Positions 7,382 to 14,938 of a stretch of 27,404 nucleotides of DNA are shown one piece after another. The notes beneath the pieces were generated by a model. It searched no databases. It saw nothing but the letters and a program-made list of their open reading frames with translations, and was not told where the DNA came from. The stretch's first letter is position 1. Every line of letters starts with the position of its first letter. The position numbers and the translations under genes are program-made. The stretch comes from a virus, in the IMG/VR virus record IMGVR_UViG_3300047330_000010, positions 1 to 27,404 of that record; one strand, written 5' to 3'.

Positions 7382-7708
7382 ATGCCCTGGCCCAAGTCCA
7401 AACACGAACGTGAAGAAATAGAAGGCGCATCCCTTGTGAGCGAGGAACGCCGCTGGAAGCAGGATCTTCTCAGACGAAATTATCAACTATGGTGTGAGAT
7501 ACTAAGACAACAACTACCACGCGCCATCCGTAATAGTTTTGTCTTTACCCTACAGGTGGGTTTCGAAGGTGATCTTAAAATCCTCATGCGCAAGGCAGGT
7601 TCTCAAACCAAATACGATATTAACATTACGTTCCCAGTGAGCGCCAACATCGTAAACACCCTCAAACTCCCCGACGAGTTTGTGGCTATGTTATGTGTAT
7701 TAGTGTGA
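7382..7708 (+). CDS. hypothetical protein, paralogue of the previous gene (108 aa)
   Basis: ATG 7382 with AAGG just after the previous stop. A helical basic N-terminus (EERRWKQDLLRRNYQLWCEILRQQLPRAIRNSF) is followed by a beta-rich central part and the C-terminal LKLPDEFVAMLCVLV shared with the upstream gene. The intergenic junctions after both genes are also alike (TGA, then AGG, then a T/A-rich run ending in ATTATGCC), which supports tandem duplication of a whole gene unit. Function unknown. Confidence 0.7.
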   Translation: MPWPKSKHEREEIEGASLVSEERRWKQDLLRRNYQLWCEILRQQLPRAIRNSFVFTLQVGFEGDLKILMRKAGSQTKYDINITFPVSANIVNTLKLPDEFVAMLCVLV

Positions 7709-7715
7709 GGATATT

Positions 7716-8024
7716 ATGCCACGCAAGATCAAACTCGAACGCACGGTCAAAGACCGGGTAAAGGATCTTCTTGACCCGCGCAAACCCGATCTATACTATA
7801 ACATGCCCGTGCCCTATGGCTACGGCAAGTCTATGTTGGATTTCGTCGGGTGTTATCGTGGGCTGTTCTTCATGGTCGAGACCAAGCGCGCGAAGAAAGA
7901 CCTGACGGGCGTGCAGGCTTTATGTGCGACCGAGGTTATCGACGCGGGCGGCAGAGTGTTCATAATCCGGGACTATGACGGTCTGGCGGAACTCGAACAT
8001 TGGTTGTTAAGTCTCGAAGGTTAG
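7716..8024 (+). CDS. VRR-NUC domain nuclease
   Basis: A 102-aa stand-alone VRR-NUC protein, the size typical of phage members. The PD-(D/E)XK-type active site is visible as Asp42 (MLDFVG), then Glu55-x-Lys57 (FMVETKR), followed by LTGVQ and a C-terminal GGRVFIIRDYDGL element. VRR-NUC proteins cleave branched or flap DNA; phage copies usually sit beside helicases, as here. It starts 7 nt after the previous gene with AGGA as ribosome binding site and is followed 10 nt later by the SF2 helicase, so the two may act together. Confidence 0.9.
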   Translation: MPRKIKLERTVKDRVKDLLDPRKPDLYYNMPVPYGYGKSMLDFVGCYRGLFFMVETKRAKKDLTGVQALCATEVIDAGGRVFIIRDYDGLAELEHWLLSLEG

Positions 8025-8034
8025 GATTAAGGCG

Positions 8035-9615
8035 ATGCACATAAGTCAGGACTTAACGAAAATAATCATTCCCTACCGGGAGGGAATAGCAAACATCATC
8101 CCGCATGGTAAGCGTTTCGCGTTCCAGGGCGAGGATATGTTCGTGATGCCCAACGAACAGATCGAGGCGAAGATCGCGCGCAACCTGGGCGTCATGGTGC
8201 CCGCGCCGATCCTCACGCGCTACGATTGGCGCGGCACGAAGCCGTGGGATATCCAGCGCCAGACCGCCGCGATGCTGACCGAATGCGAGCGCGCCTACGT
8301 GCTGAACGGCCTTGGGACGGGCAAGACGCGCTCGGTGCTCTACGCCTATGACTTTCTCGAACGGTCAGGTGCGCTCTCTGGACCGATGCTCATATCCGCG
8401 CCGCTCAGCGTGGTGTCGTTCGTCTGGGAGCGCGAGATATTCAACGTCATGGCGACGCGCAAGGTGAGCGTGCTCTACGGCGACCGCAAGAAACGCCTGA
8501 AGAAACTCGCGGAGCCGGCCGACATATACATCATCAACCATCACGGCATGGACATAATTCTGGACGAGTTGATTAAAAAGAAGTTCGGGATTTTCGTGGT
8601 GGACGAACTCGCGATCATGCGGAACAAATCCACCGATCTGTGGAACGCCGCCAACGCCATCGTGGCGAGCCTCGCACCCAGCACGGGGGCTACAAGCCGG
8701 CCGGGCTACGCGTGGGGCCTGACGGGCTCTCCCACACCCCAGGCACCCACGGACGCCTGGGCACAGTGCCGCCTAATTACGCCCGGCACCGTGCCGCGCA
8801 CGAAGGCGCAGTTCATCGACCTGACCATGCGGCGCGTGACCCAGTTCAAGTGGGTGGCGCGGCCCGACGCCATGGAGATCGTTCACAAGGCCATGCAGCC
8901 ATCGGTGCGGTTTACCATACAAGATGTTATGGAATTGCCGCCGACCGTCTATCTCGACAAGATCGTAAAACTCGACCCGCCGGCCAAGCTGGCGTATGAC
9001 AGACTATGGAAAAAGGCCAAGATCGTATCCGACCAGGGCAAGAACATCACGGCGGTGAACGAAGGTGTATTACATAACAAACTCATGCAGGTCGCGGCCG
9101 GCTACATCTACGCCGATGACCGGACCATATATGAGTTACCCCACCAGGGCCGGCTTGACGCGCTGCTGGAAACGGTAGAGGAAGCCGAGGGGAAGGTGAT
9201 CGTGTTCGTGACCTACAAGCACGCCTTGGCGGGCATAGCGGGGTTCCTGCGCGGCAAGGGCTACACCGTAGGCGTGGTGTCGGGCGACGTGCCCAGCACC
9301 GCCCGCAACGCGATCTTCCGGGGGTTCCAGGATGGGGCCACGCCGCGCATAATCTGTGCCCACCCTCAGTGCATGGCGCATGGACTGACGCTCACGGCGG
9401 CCGACACGATCATCTGGTATTGCCCGACCCAGAGCCTTGAGACCTACGACCAGGGCAACCACCGCATCATCCGCCCGAGCCAGACACGCAAGACGCGCGT
9501 GGTGCACCTGTTCGGGACCACGGTGGAGCGCGTCACCTATAATCGCTTGAAGCAACGCGCCAACATGCAGGGCGCGCTTCTCGAAATGTTCGCATCACAG
9601 GAGTTGGTTTTCTAA
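8035..9615 (+). CDS. SNF2-like superfamily 2 DNA helicase/ATPase
   Basis: A 526-aa helicase-like ATPase. Motif Q-like region WDIQRQTAAML, Walker A GLGTGKT (Lys97, Thr98), motif Ia LISAPLSVVSFVWERE, motif II DELA (190-193), motif III GLTGSP (228-233), and the second RecA lobe with VIVFVTYKHAL, AHGLTLTAADTIIWY and motif VI QGNHRIIR (Gln473, Arg477, Arg480). This pattern fits SNF2/DEAD-type translocases found next to VRR-NUC genes in phages. It could drive replication fork remodelling or recombination. The dispersed palindrome lies within its first 18 codons (8069-8086). The stop overlaps the next start (TAATG). Confidence 0.93.
   Translation: MHISQDLTKIIIPYREGIANIIPHGKRFAFQGEDMFVMPNEQIEAKIARNLGVMVPAPILTRYDWRGTKPWDIQRQTAAMLTECERAYVLNGLGTGKTRSVLYAYDFLERSGALSGPMLISAPLSVVSFVWEREIFNVMATRKVSVLYGDRKKRLKKLAEPADIYIINHHGMDIILDELIKKKFGIFVVDELAIMRNKSTDLWNAANAIVASLAPSTGATSRPGYAWGLTGSPTPQAPTDAWAQCRLITPGTVPRTKAQFIDLTMRRVTQFKWVARPDAMEIVHKAMQPSVRFTIQDVMELPPTVYLDKIVKLDPPAKLAYDRLWKKAKIVSDQGKNITAVNEGVLHNKLMQVAAGYIYADDRTIYELPHQGRLDALLETVEEAEGKVIVFVTYKHALAGIAGFLRGKGYTVGVVSGDVPSTARNAIFRGFQDGATPRIICAHPQCMAHGLTLTAADTIIWYCPTQSLETYDQGNHRIIRPSQTRKTRVVHLFGTTVERVTYNRLKQRANMQGALLEMFASQELVF
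8069..8086. repeat. dispersed 18-bp palindrome, copy 3, within helicase start region
   Basis: TTCCCTAC, centre CG, GGAGGGAA: one arm mismatch, with an extra outer A-T pair at 8068/8087. It lies 34 nt after the helicase start codon and encodes IPYREG, a different frame from most coding copies. Confidence 0.75.
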
Positions 9616-9956
9616 TGGCCTGCCGCGAAAGCATGAACGGCGTCGTGTCGCCGCGCCATTGCCCCAAATGCGGGTATGGGTTTTCGAGAGTTCAGGACAG
9701 TCAGGACGCCAAGGGATATGTGCGGCGTCGCCGCAAATGCAGGAGTTTGAAATGTGATTACGTATGGGTTACATATGAAATACATCGCCCGAGCGCCGCC
9801 GAGTTATCGCCAATTAAACACCGTCCCAAAGTTTCTAACCGTGGCCGTAAAACAGTAGAACCTGCACTCGCGAAAATACGCGGTGATCGGTCAGAGTTCA
9901 AAATACCAAATAACCACTACGAAAACGAGGATCATCCCCATGACCAAACCGATTGA
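9615..9956 (+). CDS. NrdR-like zinc-ribbon protein without ATP-cone
   Basis: A 113-aa protein whose N-terminal 55 residues resemble the zinc ribbon of the transcriptional repressor NrdR: CPKCGYGFSRVQDS, then GYVRRRRKCRSLKCDYVWVTYEI. Zinc ligands would be Cys16, Cys19, Cys42 and Cys47; the second pair is spaced by four residues rather than two. NrdR binds NrdR boxes upstream of ribonucleotide reductase genes through this ribbon, and senses nucleotides by a C-terminal ATP-cone. Here the C-terminus is a short basic tail (HRPKVSNRGRKT) with no ATP-cone. It may be a DNA-binding regulator, or could mimic or titrate host NrdR (inference). The gene overlaps the start of the next one by 17 nt. Confidence 0.72.
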   Translation: MACRESMNGVVSPRHCPKCGYGFSRVQDSQDAKGYVRRRRKCRSLKCDYVWVTYEIHRPSAAELSPIKHRPKVSNRGRKTVEPALAKIRGDRSEFKIPNNHYENEDHPHDQTD

Positions 9957-10428
9957 GACAACAGAAGTCGAGTTCAAGCCAGCCTACGATATACCCAAAG
10001 AGAACGCCGTCGAGCCCGTCGCGCCCACAATGGATGCGAGCACACTCATCGACAAATACCGCCGGCTGCGGGCCAAGAAAGAGGAAATCGCTGAAGAACA
10101 AAAGAAAATCATGGCGCAATACAACGCCGGGCTGGATTATCTCGAAGGTATGTTATTGTCGCTGATGAACTCTATGGGCGTGGATAAATTATCAACGTCC
10201 ACCAACGACGAAAAATTCGGCGGCACGGTGTATAAGACCACCACGACCCACACGAGTGTGAACTCCTGGTCTTCGACCCTTGATTTTATCAAAGAACACG
10301 AGGCATGGGAATTGCTCGAAACGCGTGTAAACAAGAGCGCGGTGTTGAGCATACTAGAGGAAACAGGTGAGTTGGTTCCCGGTGTAACTATCGTTCAACG
10401 TATCAATGTGAACGTGCGTAAAACCTAA
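9940..10428 (+). CDS. coiled-coil phage protein, 162 aa
   Basis: I choose ATG 9940 because it has GAGG (9927-9930) and the TCATCCCC leader; the frame is open back to 9883 but without a ribosome site. Residues about 35-70 form a charged coiled coil (DKYRRLRAKKEEIAEEQKKI). Later comes VDKLST, then TLDFIKEHEAWELLETRVNKSAV and ETGELVPGV. This combination recalls a widespread uncharacterised phage family with a coiled coil plus the RVNKxAVLxxxEETGExxPGV ending, often near ssDNA-binding or recombination genes. Function unknown; a recombination accessory role is a guess from context. Confidence 0.78.
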   Translation: MTKPIETTEVEFKPAYDIPKENAVEPVAPTMDASTLIDKYRRLRAKKEEIAEEQKKIMAQYNAGLDYLEGMLLSLMNSMGVDKLSTSTNDEKFGGTVYKTTTTHTSVNSWSSTLDFIKEHEAWELLETRVNKSAVLSILEETGELVPGVTIVQRINVNVRKT

Positions 10429-10444
10429 CCTATAATGTATCGTA

Positions 10445-10486
10445 TTACAAAAAGTCCTTGACAGGGACTTGAACCTTTTGTAAGCT
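10445..10486 (+). promoter_or_regulatory. sigma70-like promoter with overlapping nested inverted repeats
   Basis: A consensus -35 hexamer TTGACA (10458-10463) is followed after 17 nt by TAAGCT (10481-10486), a weak -10. The -35 lies exactly between the arms of AAGTCC (10452-10457) and GGACTT (10465-10470). A second inverted repeat, TTACAAAA (10445-10452) and TTTTGTAA (10476-10483), encloses it. A repressor site over the promoter, or a leader RNA hairpin, would both explain this. It precedes the putative ssDNA-binding protein gene. Confidence 0.5.
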
Positions 10487-10520
10487 ATGTCCGTTAACCC
10501 GACACACAAGGTCTATGAAT

Positions 10521-11651
10521 ATGTCCAACATCGTTCCATTCCAGCGCGGCGGTATGCCGGCCGTCTTCGCGAACCGTGCTCTCCCCGACATGAACGCAGC
10601 CGCGAAAGCGGGCCTTGCGCCATCCTTCGCCGTTATCGGCTACAAGGGCCGTAACTGGCGGCTCAAATACGCCGGCGAGGAAGAACTGCTCAAGGAAGCC
10701 AACGGCGCGCCCGTCGCGACCCTTGACGTGGTGATCGTTGGTATCTCGTCCGCTATCAGCAAGATTTTCTACGAGAAGAAATACCAGGAGGGCGACGATC
10801 AAGCGCCCGATTGCTGGTCCACGGACGGGCTCAAGCCCGACGCCGCCGCGCCTAAGAAACAGTCTGTGGCGTGCGCGAACTGCCCGCAAGGCCAGTGGGG
10901 TTCGCGTGTGACAGACGCCGGCAAGAAGGCCAAGAACTGCCAGGACAGCAGGCGTCTCGTCGTGGTGCCCGCCGACGACGTGGAGAACGATGGCTACGGT
11001 GGCCCTATGTTGCTGCGGCTCCCACCCATGTCTTTGTCAAACCTCGCGGCCTACACGCGGGAACTGGAGAAATATGGCGCGCAGCCATATGCCGTTCGCA
11101 CCGTGCTGGGATTTAACTATGATGTGGCCTATCCCGAGATCACTTTCCAGACGACGGGATGGCTCGACAACGATACCGCCGAACAGGTGGCCGACCTGAT
11201 CGAGAACGACACGCGTATCACTACGATCCTGGCCGAGAGTTCGGTTGTCGCGGAGGAGGCCCCCACGGGTGACGCCGCCGACCCCGAGTTCGCGAACAAG
11301 GCACCCGCGTCGCCGCTGGCGGCAGGGCGTCCCGCAGGCACGAACAAGCACGGCAAAACCCCGGCCCAGGTGCAGGCCGAGGCGGATGCGATCCGCGCCA
11401 AGACCGAGGCAGAGCGGCAGGCGGCGGCCGAGGCCAAGGCACGGGCCGAGGCAGAGGAAGCCGAGCGGGCGAAGGCGGCAGCGGCGCAGGCAGCGGCAGC
11501 GGCTCCCCCACCAAAGAAGAACTCGCCTTTCGGCAAGAAAGCCGCGACCCCGCCGGCCGCCGTCTCGACAAACCATACGGTGAACAGTGCCCCCGTGACT
11601 GTCAAGCCCGCGCCGCAGAATATGGAGGCGGCCATCGACGCCTTGCTGTAA
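10521..11651 (+). CDS. putative phage ssDNA-binding protein
   Basis: ATG 10521 is preferred because AAGG (10508-10511) is 9 nt before it; ATG 10515 is in frame but too close. The N-terminal two-thirds (to about residue 245) look like a beta-rich globular domain with a Cys cluster (CANCPQGQWGS ... KNCQDSRRLVVV) and the ending PEITFQTTGWL. Proteins of this type in podoviruses are commonly located in the replication module and annotated as hypothetical or ssDNA-binding. The C-terminal third is a low-complexity Ala/Glu/Lys helix followed by a Pro-rich linker, consistent with a flexible interaction tail. The ssDNA-binding call rests on context and general resemblance. It has its own promoter region and a strong terminator. 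Confidence 0.6.
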   Translation: MSNIVPFQRGGMPAVFANRALPDMNAAAKAGLAPSFAVIGYKGRNWRLKYAGEEELLKEANGAPVATLDVVIVGISSAISKIFYEKKYQEGDDQAPDCWSTDGLKPDAAAPKKQSVACANCPQGQWGSRVTDAGKKAKNCQDSRRLVVVPADDVENDGYGGPMLLRLPPMSLSNLAAYTRELEKYGAQPYAVRTVLGFNYDVAYPEITFQTTGWLDNDTAEQVADLIENDTRITTILAESSVVAEEAPTGDAADPEFANKAPASPLAAGRPAGTNKHGKTPAQVQAEADAIRAKTEAERQAAAEAKARAEAEEAERAKAAAAQAAAAAPPPKKNSPFGKKAATPPAAVSTNHTVNSAPVTVKPAPQNMEAAIDALL

Positions 11652-11671
11652 CTTTTGACTTGCGCTGCCGG

Positions 11672-11698
11672 GGCCGGATCACCATGATCCGGCCTTTT
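11672..11698 (+). terminator. intrinsic terminator
   Basis: GGCCGGATCA (11672-11681), loop CCA, TGATCCGGCC (11685-11694): a perfect 10-bp GC-rich stem followed by TTTT (11695-11698). It lies 20 nt after the stop of the preceding gene, so it separates that gene from the PrimPol-helicase gene, unless read-through occurs. Confidence 0.85.
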
Positions 11699-11708
11699 CT
11701 CCATCCCC

Positions 11709-11720
11709 ATGGGCGCATAA
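11709..11720 (+). other. possible leader mini-ORF (Met-Gly-Ala-stop)
   Basis: The TCCATCCCC leader directly precedes ATG 11709, just as TCATCCCC precedes the starts of three other genes. This ATG opens only three codons before TAA, and the PrimPol-helicase ATG is at 11722, one base after the stop. It may be a leader peptide that couples or gates translation, or an evolved relic of an earlier start. There is no proof it is translated. Confidence 0.35.
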
Positions 11721-11721
11721 T

Positions 11722-14721
11722 ATGGACCTAATCAATTTCCTTTCCAGGGTTATCGCGCCTGGAAATTTCTTATGCGTTTCATTTTCATCAGGGACAGACA
11801 GTAAGCCTAACAACTCGCGGTTTTTTCCACGCGATGAATTGTCTCACGCTGCCAATTTCATTGAATATCTAGCACGTCAAAATACAGACGTATATCACGC
11901 GCAGTCTTCTTTCGTGGACGCCCACGCCCAGGGTGTCAACAAGATCGGCAAGTCAAAACTCTACGGTGGTCGCAAAGCGGTAAACGCCCAGGCCCTTAAA
12001 ACCTTCTGGATCGACCTTGATATAAAGCGCGATGGCGACAAAAAGACCGCCGCGAACTCCTACCCGGATCGCTTGAGCGCGCTCCAATGGGCCGACGATT
12101 TCTGCACCGCAATAAAAATTCCCAAATGGTCGCTTGCGGTTTCGTCGGGTTTCGGCATCCATCTGTATTGGGTGCTCGAAGATCCTATGCCGGTAGCCGA
12201 TTGGCTCCCCTACGGGCAGGCATGGACGCGGGCCATGGTGAGCCATAAGTTCAAGGGCGACAGCGGCATATCGGGCAACCCCGTATGTTTGCTCAGGCCC
12301 CCCAACACGTTCAACCTCAAGACTGGCTCTGCGGTTCCCACGTTTGTTTACGCGAACAGCGTGCGCGGCGACGTGCCGAACCAAATGATGCTGGACGCGC
12401 TTCAGCCGTATCTACCCACGCACCTGACCCCGACTGCCCCAGGCCAGACCCCATCCAGCATAGCCGCCGCCCTGGCTGGCCCTGGCTCGAACGTGGTCTC
12501 GCTGTATAAGAACGCACCCAATATGAACGCCGCCGCGCAGGCGGCGATGCCCGCGCCCTATCGGCAAAAACGCTCGTTCGCGACCTTGGCTAGTCCCCAT
12601 GGATGCGCGCAAGTAATACACTCGCTGCAAGATCACGGTGCCACCGACACAAGACAACTATGGTATCTCGGCTTTATTTCGATGGCCGTATTCTGTGACG
12701 ACGGCGAAGATTTCATACATATTATTGGCGACGCACACCCGACATACAATAAAACCCAAACCGATGCCGAGTTTCAGCGCGCCAAAACCGAGCAGGCCGC
12801 GAAGGGCACAGGCTGGCCGCTATGCAATCACTTCAACACGCACCGCCCGAGCGTGTGCGCCGGGTGCCCGCATTTCGATCCCGCGAAGATCACGCCACCG
12901 GGCACGCAATCGCCCCTGCATTTTGCCGAGCCCAAAGATGATCTTCCCGAGGGCTACAGACGGCACAACAATAAAATTCAAAAATTTGTCAAAGGCGACA
13001 AGAACGGTTTCTGGGAGACAATACTCGAAGGCGACATATTTGACCCCGAACTAGACGAGATACCGTTCGGGGGTTTTAATCTTCAGTTCAAGCATCGCCT
13101 CGTCAACAAGACCTACACCATAAAAGTATCGCTGCATGATATATTTGGCGATGCTTCTACTATAGCCAGGGTATTTAATAACCAGCATCTTATCGTCCTT
13201 ACTGGTAGGGAACAGGAATGGAGAACTTTCTTGCTTGCATTTACGCAGATGCTTCGCGCGCAGCAGCGCGAGAGAGTGTCACCCCTTGAGCCCTTCGGGT
13301 GGCTGATAGAGAACGAGAAGCACGCGGGGTTCGCCCTCGCGGGCCAAGCCTATATGGCGGACGGCACGGTGGAGGATGCGCCCGGCGGTGATCCCCTTAT
13401 CGTGACCGCCTACACCCCCAAGGGCGAACTCGGTCCTTGGCAGGACGCGGCGCGGTTCACGTTGAACGGGCGGCCGGATCTTCAGGTAATCGTCGCCGCC
13501 AGCTTTGCCGCCCCCCTAGTCAGCCTGACGGGCCACAAGGGCATCATCCTGTCTGCCTGGAGCCGGGAGAGCGGCGTGGGCAAGACAAGCGCCCTGATCG
13601 TCGCTCAAGGCGTGTGGGGGGCTCCCAGCGCCACCATGAGCCTCAACGATACTCACAACGCCGTGAACCACCGGCTAGGCCAGACCAAGGTGTTGCCGGC
13701 GTTCTGGGACGAAATGCAGATCGGCAACGACAAGGCCGGCGAGTTCGTGCAGTTTTTGTTTCGCATGAGCCAAGGCAAAGAGAAGGCGCGCATGGGCTCG
13801 AACATGCAGACGCGCGAGGCCGGCGAGTGGGCGACGCTCATGGTTTCGTGTTCCAATTTCGGGATCATGGATCATGTAGCGAAAATCACCGCCGGCACCG
13901 AAGCGGGCGCGCTGCGGTTGTTCGAATACAAGATCACCCATCCGAGTATGCCGCAGGACCCCACGGCCACGCGGATCATAGCCCAGGCGTCCACCAATTT
14001 TGGACACGCGGGCGTGATATACGCGAAGTATCTCGCGGCGAACAAGGATCGTTTGACCCAGGCACTCGACGTGCAGCTTACCAAAATTATATATGATACC
14101 AACGCATCACAGAGCGAGCGCATGTATAGCGCCTTTATCGCCTGCACGATGATTGGCGCGAGGGTCGCGAAGAAGCTGGGTCTGGTGGATTTCAACCTGC
14201 CTCAGATCGAGAACTTTCTTTACAACGTCTATTATACGTCGCGGAAGGGTCGCAAGAAAAGTTTGCTCGTGTCGCACACAGGCTACCAAACCGAGGATAT
14301 CCTGTCGGGATTTATGTCCGAATTTATGTCACGGAAGATCATCACTAAACGCTACACGTCGGGGAATACGCGTGCTGACGTGAAGTGGTGGCCGCAGGAC
14401 CGTCATAGGGTGGACATTCACATAAGCCAGGACGACGCGCTGCTCAGGTTCGACCGGGAACTATTCGTCGCCTATTGTGACAGCAAAAATCTGGTCGGCA
14501 CTGATGTGGTCGAGCATATGTGCCGCACCTATAACGGTCAGGAACTCAAAGCTACATTGGCGGCCGGCACCGGGTTTGCGTCAGGCCGGCGGCGCGTGGT
14601 CGAGATACCCTTGGTGTTGCCAGAGTTGGAGAGTTACAAGAACACGCCAGAGGATTTTGACAATCACCCGTCGGGGAAAACTATCTCGGAAAGGATGAAA
14701 GAAACCAAAGATGGCACATGA
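11722..14721 (+). CDS. PrimPol (AEP primase-polymerase) fused to a DUF927-like/SF3-type helicase ATPase
   Basis: A 999-aa replication protein. The N-terminal archaeo-eukaryotic primase domain shows motif I FWIDLDIK (Asp98, Asp100), motif II SSGFGIHLYW (His147) and motif III region GDSGI to LRPPNTFNLK (Asp180, Lys200). A central Cys cluster (CNHFNTHRPSVCAGCPHF, about 370-387) may bind zinc. The C-terminal ATPase has Walker A SRESGVGKTSAL (Lys621, Thr622) and Walker B VLPAFWDEMQ (Asp663, Glu664), of the DUF927-like helicase type common in phages. It would prime and unwind DNA for the polymerase at 2072. The dispersed palindrome falls between the two domains at 13195. The stop overlaps the start of the next gene by 11 nt. 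Confidence 0.9.
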   Translation: MDLINFLSRVIAPGNFLCVSFSSGTDSKPNNSRFFPRDELSHAANFIEYLARQNTDVYHAQSSFVDAHAQGVNKIGKSKLYGGRKAVNAQALKTFWIDLDIKRDGDKKTAANSYPDRLSALQWADDFCTAIKIPKWSLAVSSGFGIHLYWVLEDPMPVADWLPYGQAWTRAMVSHKFKGDSGISGNPVCLLRPPNTFNLKTGSAVPTFVYANSVRGDVPNQMMLDALQPYLPTHLTPTAPGQTPSSIAAALAGPGSNVVSLYKNAPNMNAAAQAAMPAPYRQKRSFATLASPHGCAQVIHSLQDHGATDTRQLWYLGFISMAVFCDDGEDFIHIIGDAHPTYNKTQTDAEFQRAKTEQAAKGTGWPLCNHFNTHRPSVCAGCPHFDPAKITPPGTQSPLHFAEPKDDLPEGYRRHNNKIQKFVKGDKNGFWETILEGDIFDPELDEIPFGGFNLQFKHRLVNKTYTIKVSLHDIFGDASTIARVFNNQHLIVLTGREQEWRTFLLAFTQMLRAQQRERVSPLEPFGWLIENEKHAGFALAGQAYMADGTVEDAPGGDPLIVTAYTPKGELGPWQDAARFTLNGRPDLQVIVAASFAAPLVSLTGHKGIILSAWSRESGVGKTSALIVAQGVWGAPSATMSLNDTHNAVNHRLGQTKVLPAFWDEMQIGNDKAGEFVQFLFRMSQGKEKARMGSNMQTREAGEWATLMVSCSNFGIMDHVAKITAGTEAGALRLFEYKITHPSMPQDPTATRIIAQASTNFGHAGVIYAKYLAANKDRLTQALDVQLTKIIYDTNASQSERMYSAFIACTMIGARVAKKLGLVDFNLPQIENFLYNVYYTSRKGRKKSLLVSHTGYQTEDILSGFMSEFMSRKIITKRYTSGNTRADVKWWPQDRHRVDIHISQDDALLRFDRELFVAYCDSKNLVGTDVVEHMCRTYNGQELKATLAAGTGFASGRRRVVEIPLVLPELESYKNTPEDFDNHPSGKTISERMKETKDGT
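13195..13212. repeat. dispersed 18-bp palindrome, copy 4, inside PrimPol gene
   Basis: GTCCTTAC, centre TG, GTAGGGAA: two mismatches in the left arm, right arm perfect. It encodes LTGREQ on the sense strand. Confidence 0.6.
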
Positions 14722-14938
14722 TTATGACCCCGGTAAAAATACTCCGAACGCGTGGGGGTTTCTCGAAAAACTCCCTACTGGTAGGGAAGACTATGTAAGT
14801 CTGCCCAAGGTGCCTATGTTGCTCGCGGGTATGGGGCCGCCGCCCTTTGACGTAACGCTCCCACACACGAACGAGGTTCGGCGCATCATCGAACTCGAAG
14901 AATACGAACCCGGTAAATGGAGGCCGCTCAATGTCTGA
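14711..14938 (+). CDS. small hypothetical protein, 75 aa
   Basis: ATG 14711 overlaps the end of the PrimPol gene by 11 nt, and GAAAG in the preceding codons can serve as ribosome site. The product is Pro-rich with a possible beta segment (FDVTLPHTNEVRRIIELEEYEPGKWRP). Its early codons carry a copy of the dispersed palindrome, reading LPTGRED. Function unknown. Confidence 0.65.
   Translation: MAHDYDPGKNTPNAWGFLEKLPTGREDYVSLPKVPMLLAGMGPPPFDVTLPHTNEVRRIIELEEYEPGKWRPLNV
14771..14788. repeat. dispersed 18-bp palindrome, copy 5
   Basis: CTCCCTAC, centre TG, GTAGGGAA: one mismatch in the outermost base of the left arm. It lies 60 nt after the start of the 75-aa gene and encodes LPTGRE. Confidence 0.8.

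Noticed and set aside
7546-7563. Sequence TACCCTACAGGTGGGT resembling the palindrome
   Set aside because: The right arm has too many mismatches to count as a copy.
10431-10436. Perfect TATAAT hexamer as a -10 box
   Set aside because: The matching -35 position reads GTGAAC, only a half match, and lies in the end of the coding region; the TTGACA at 10458 seems a better candidate.
11654-11659. TTGACT as a -35 box for the PrimPol gene
   Set aside because: No -10 element at a proper distance, and the terminator would stop a transcript begun there.
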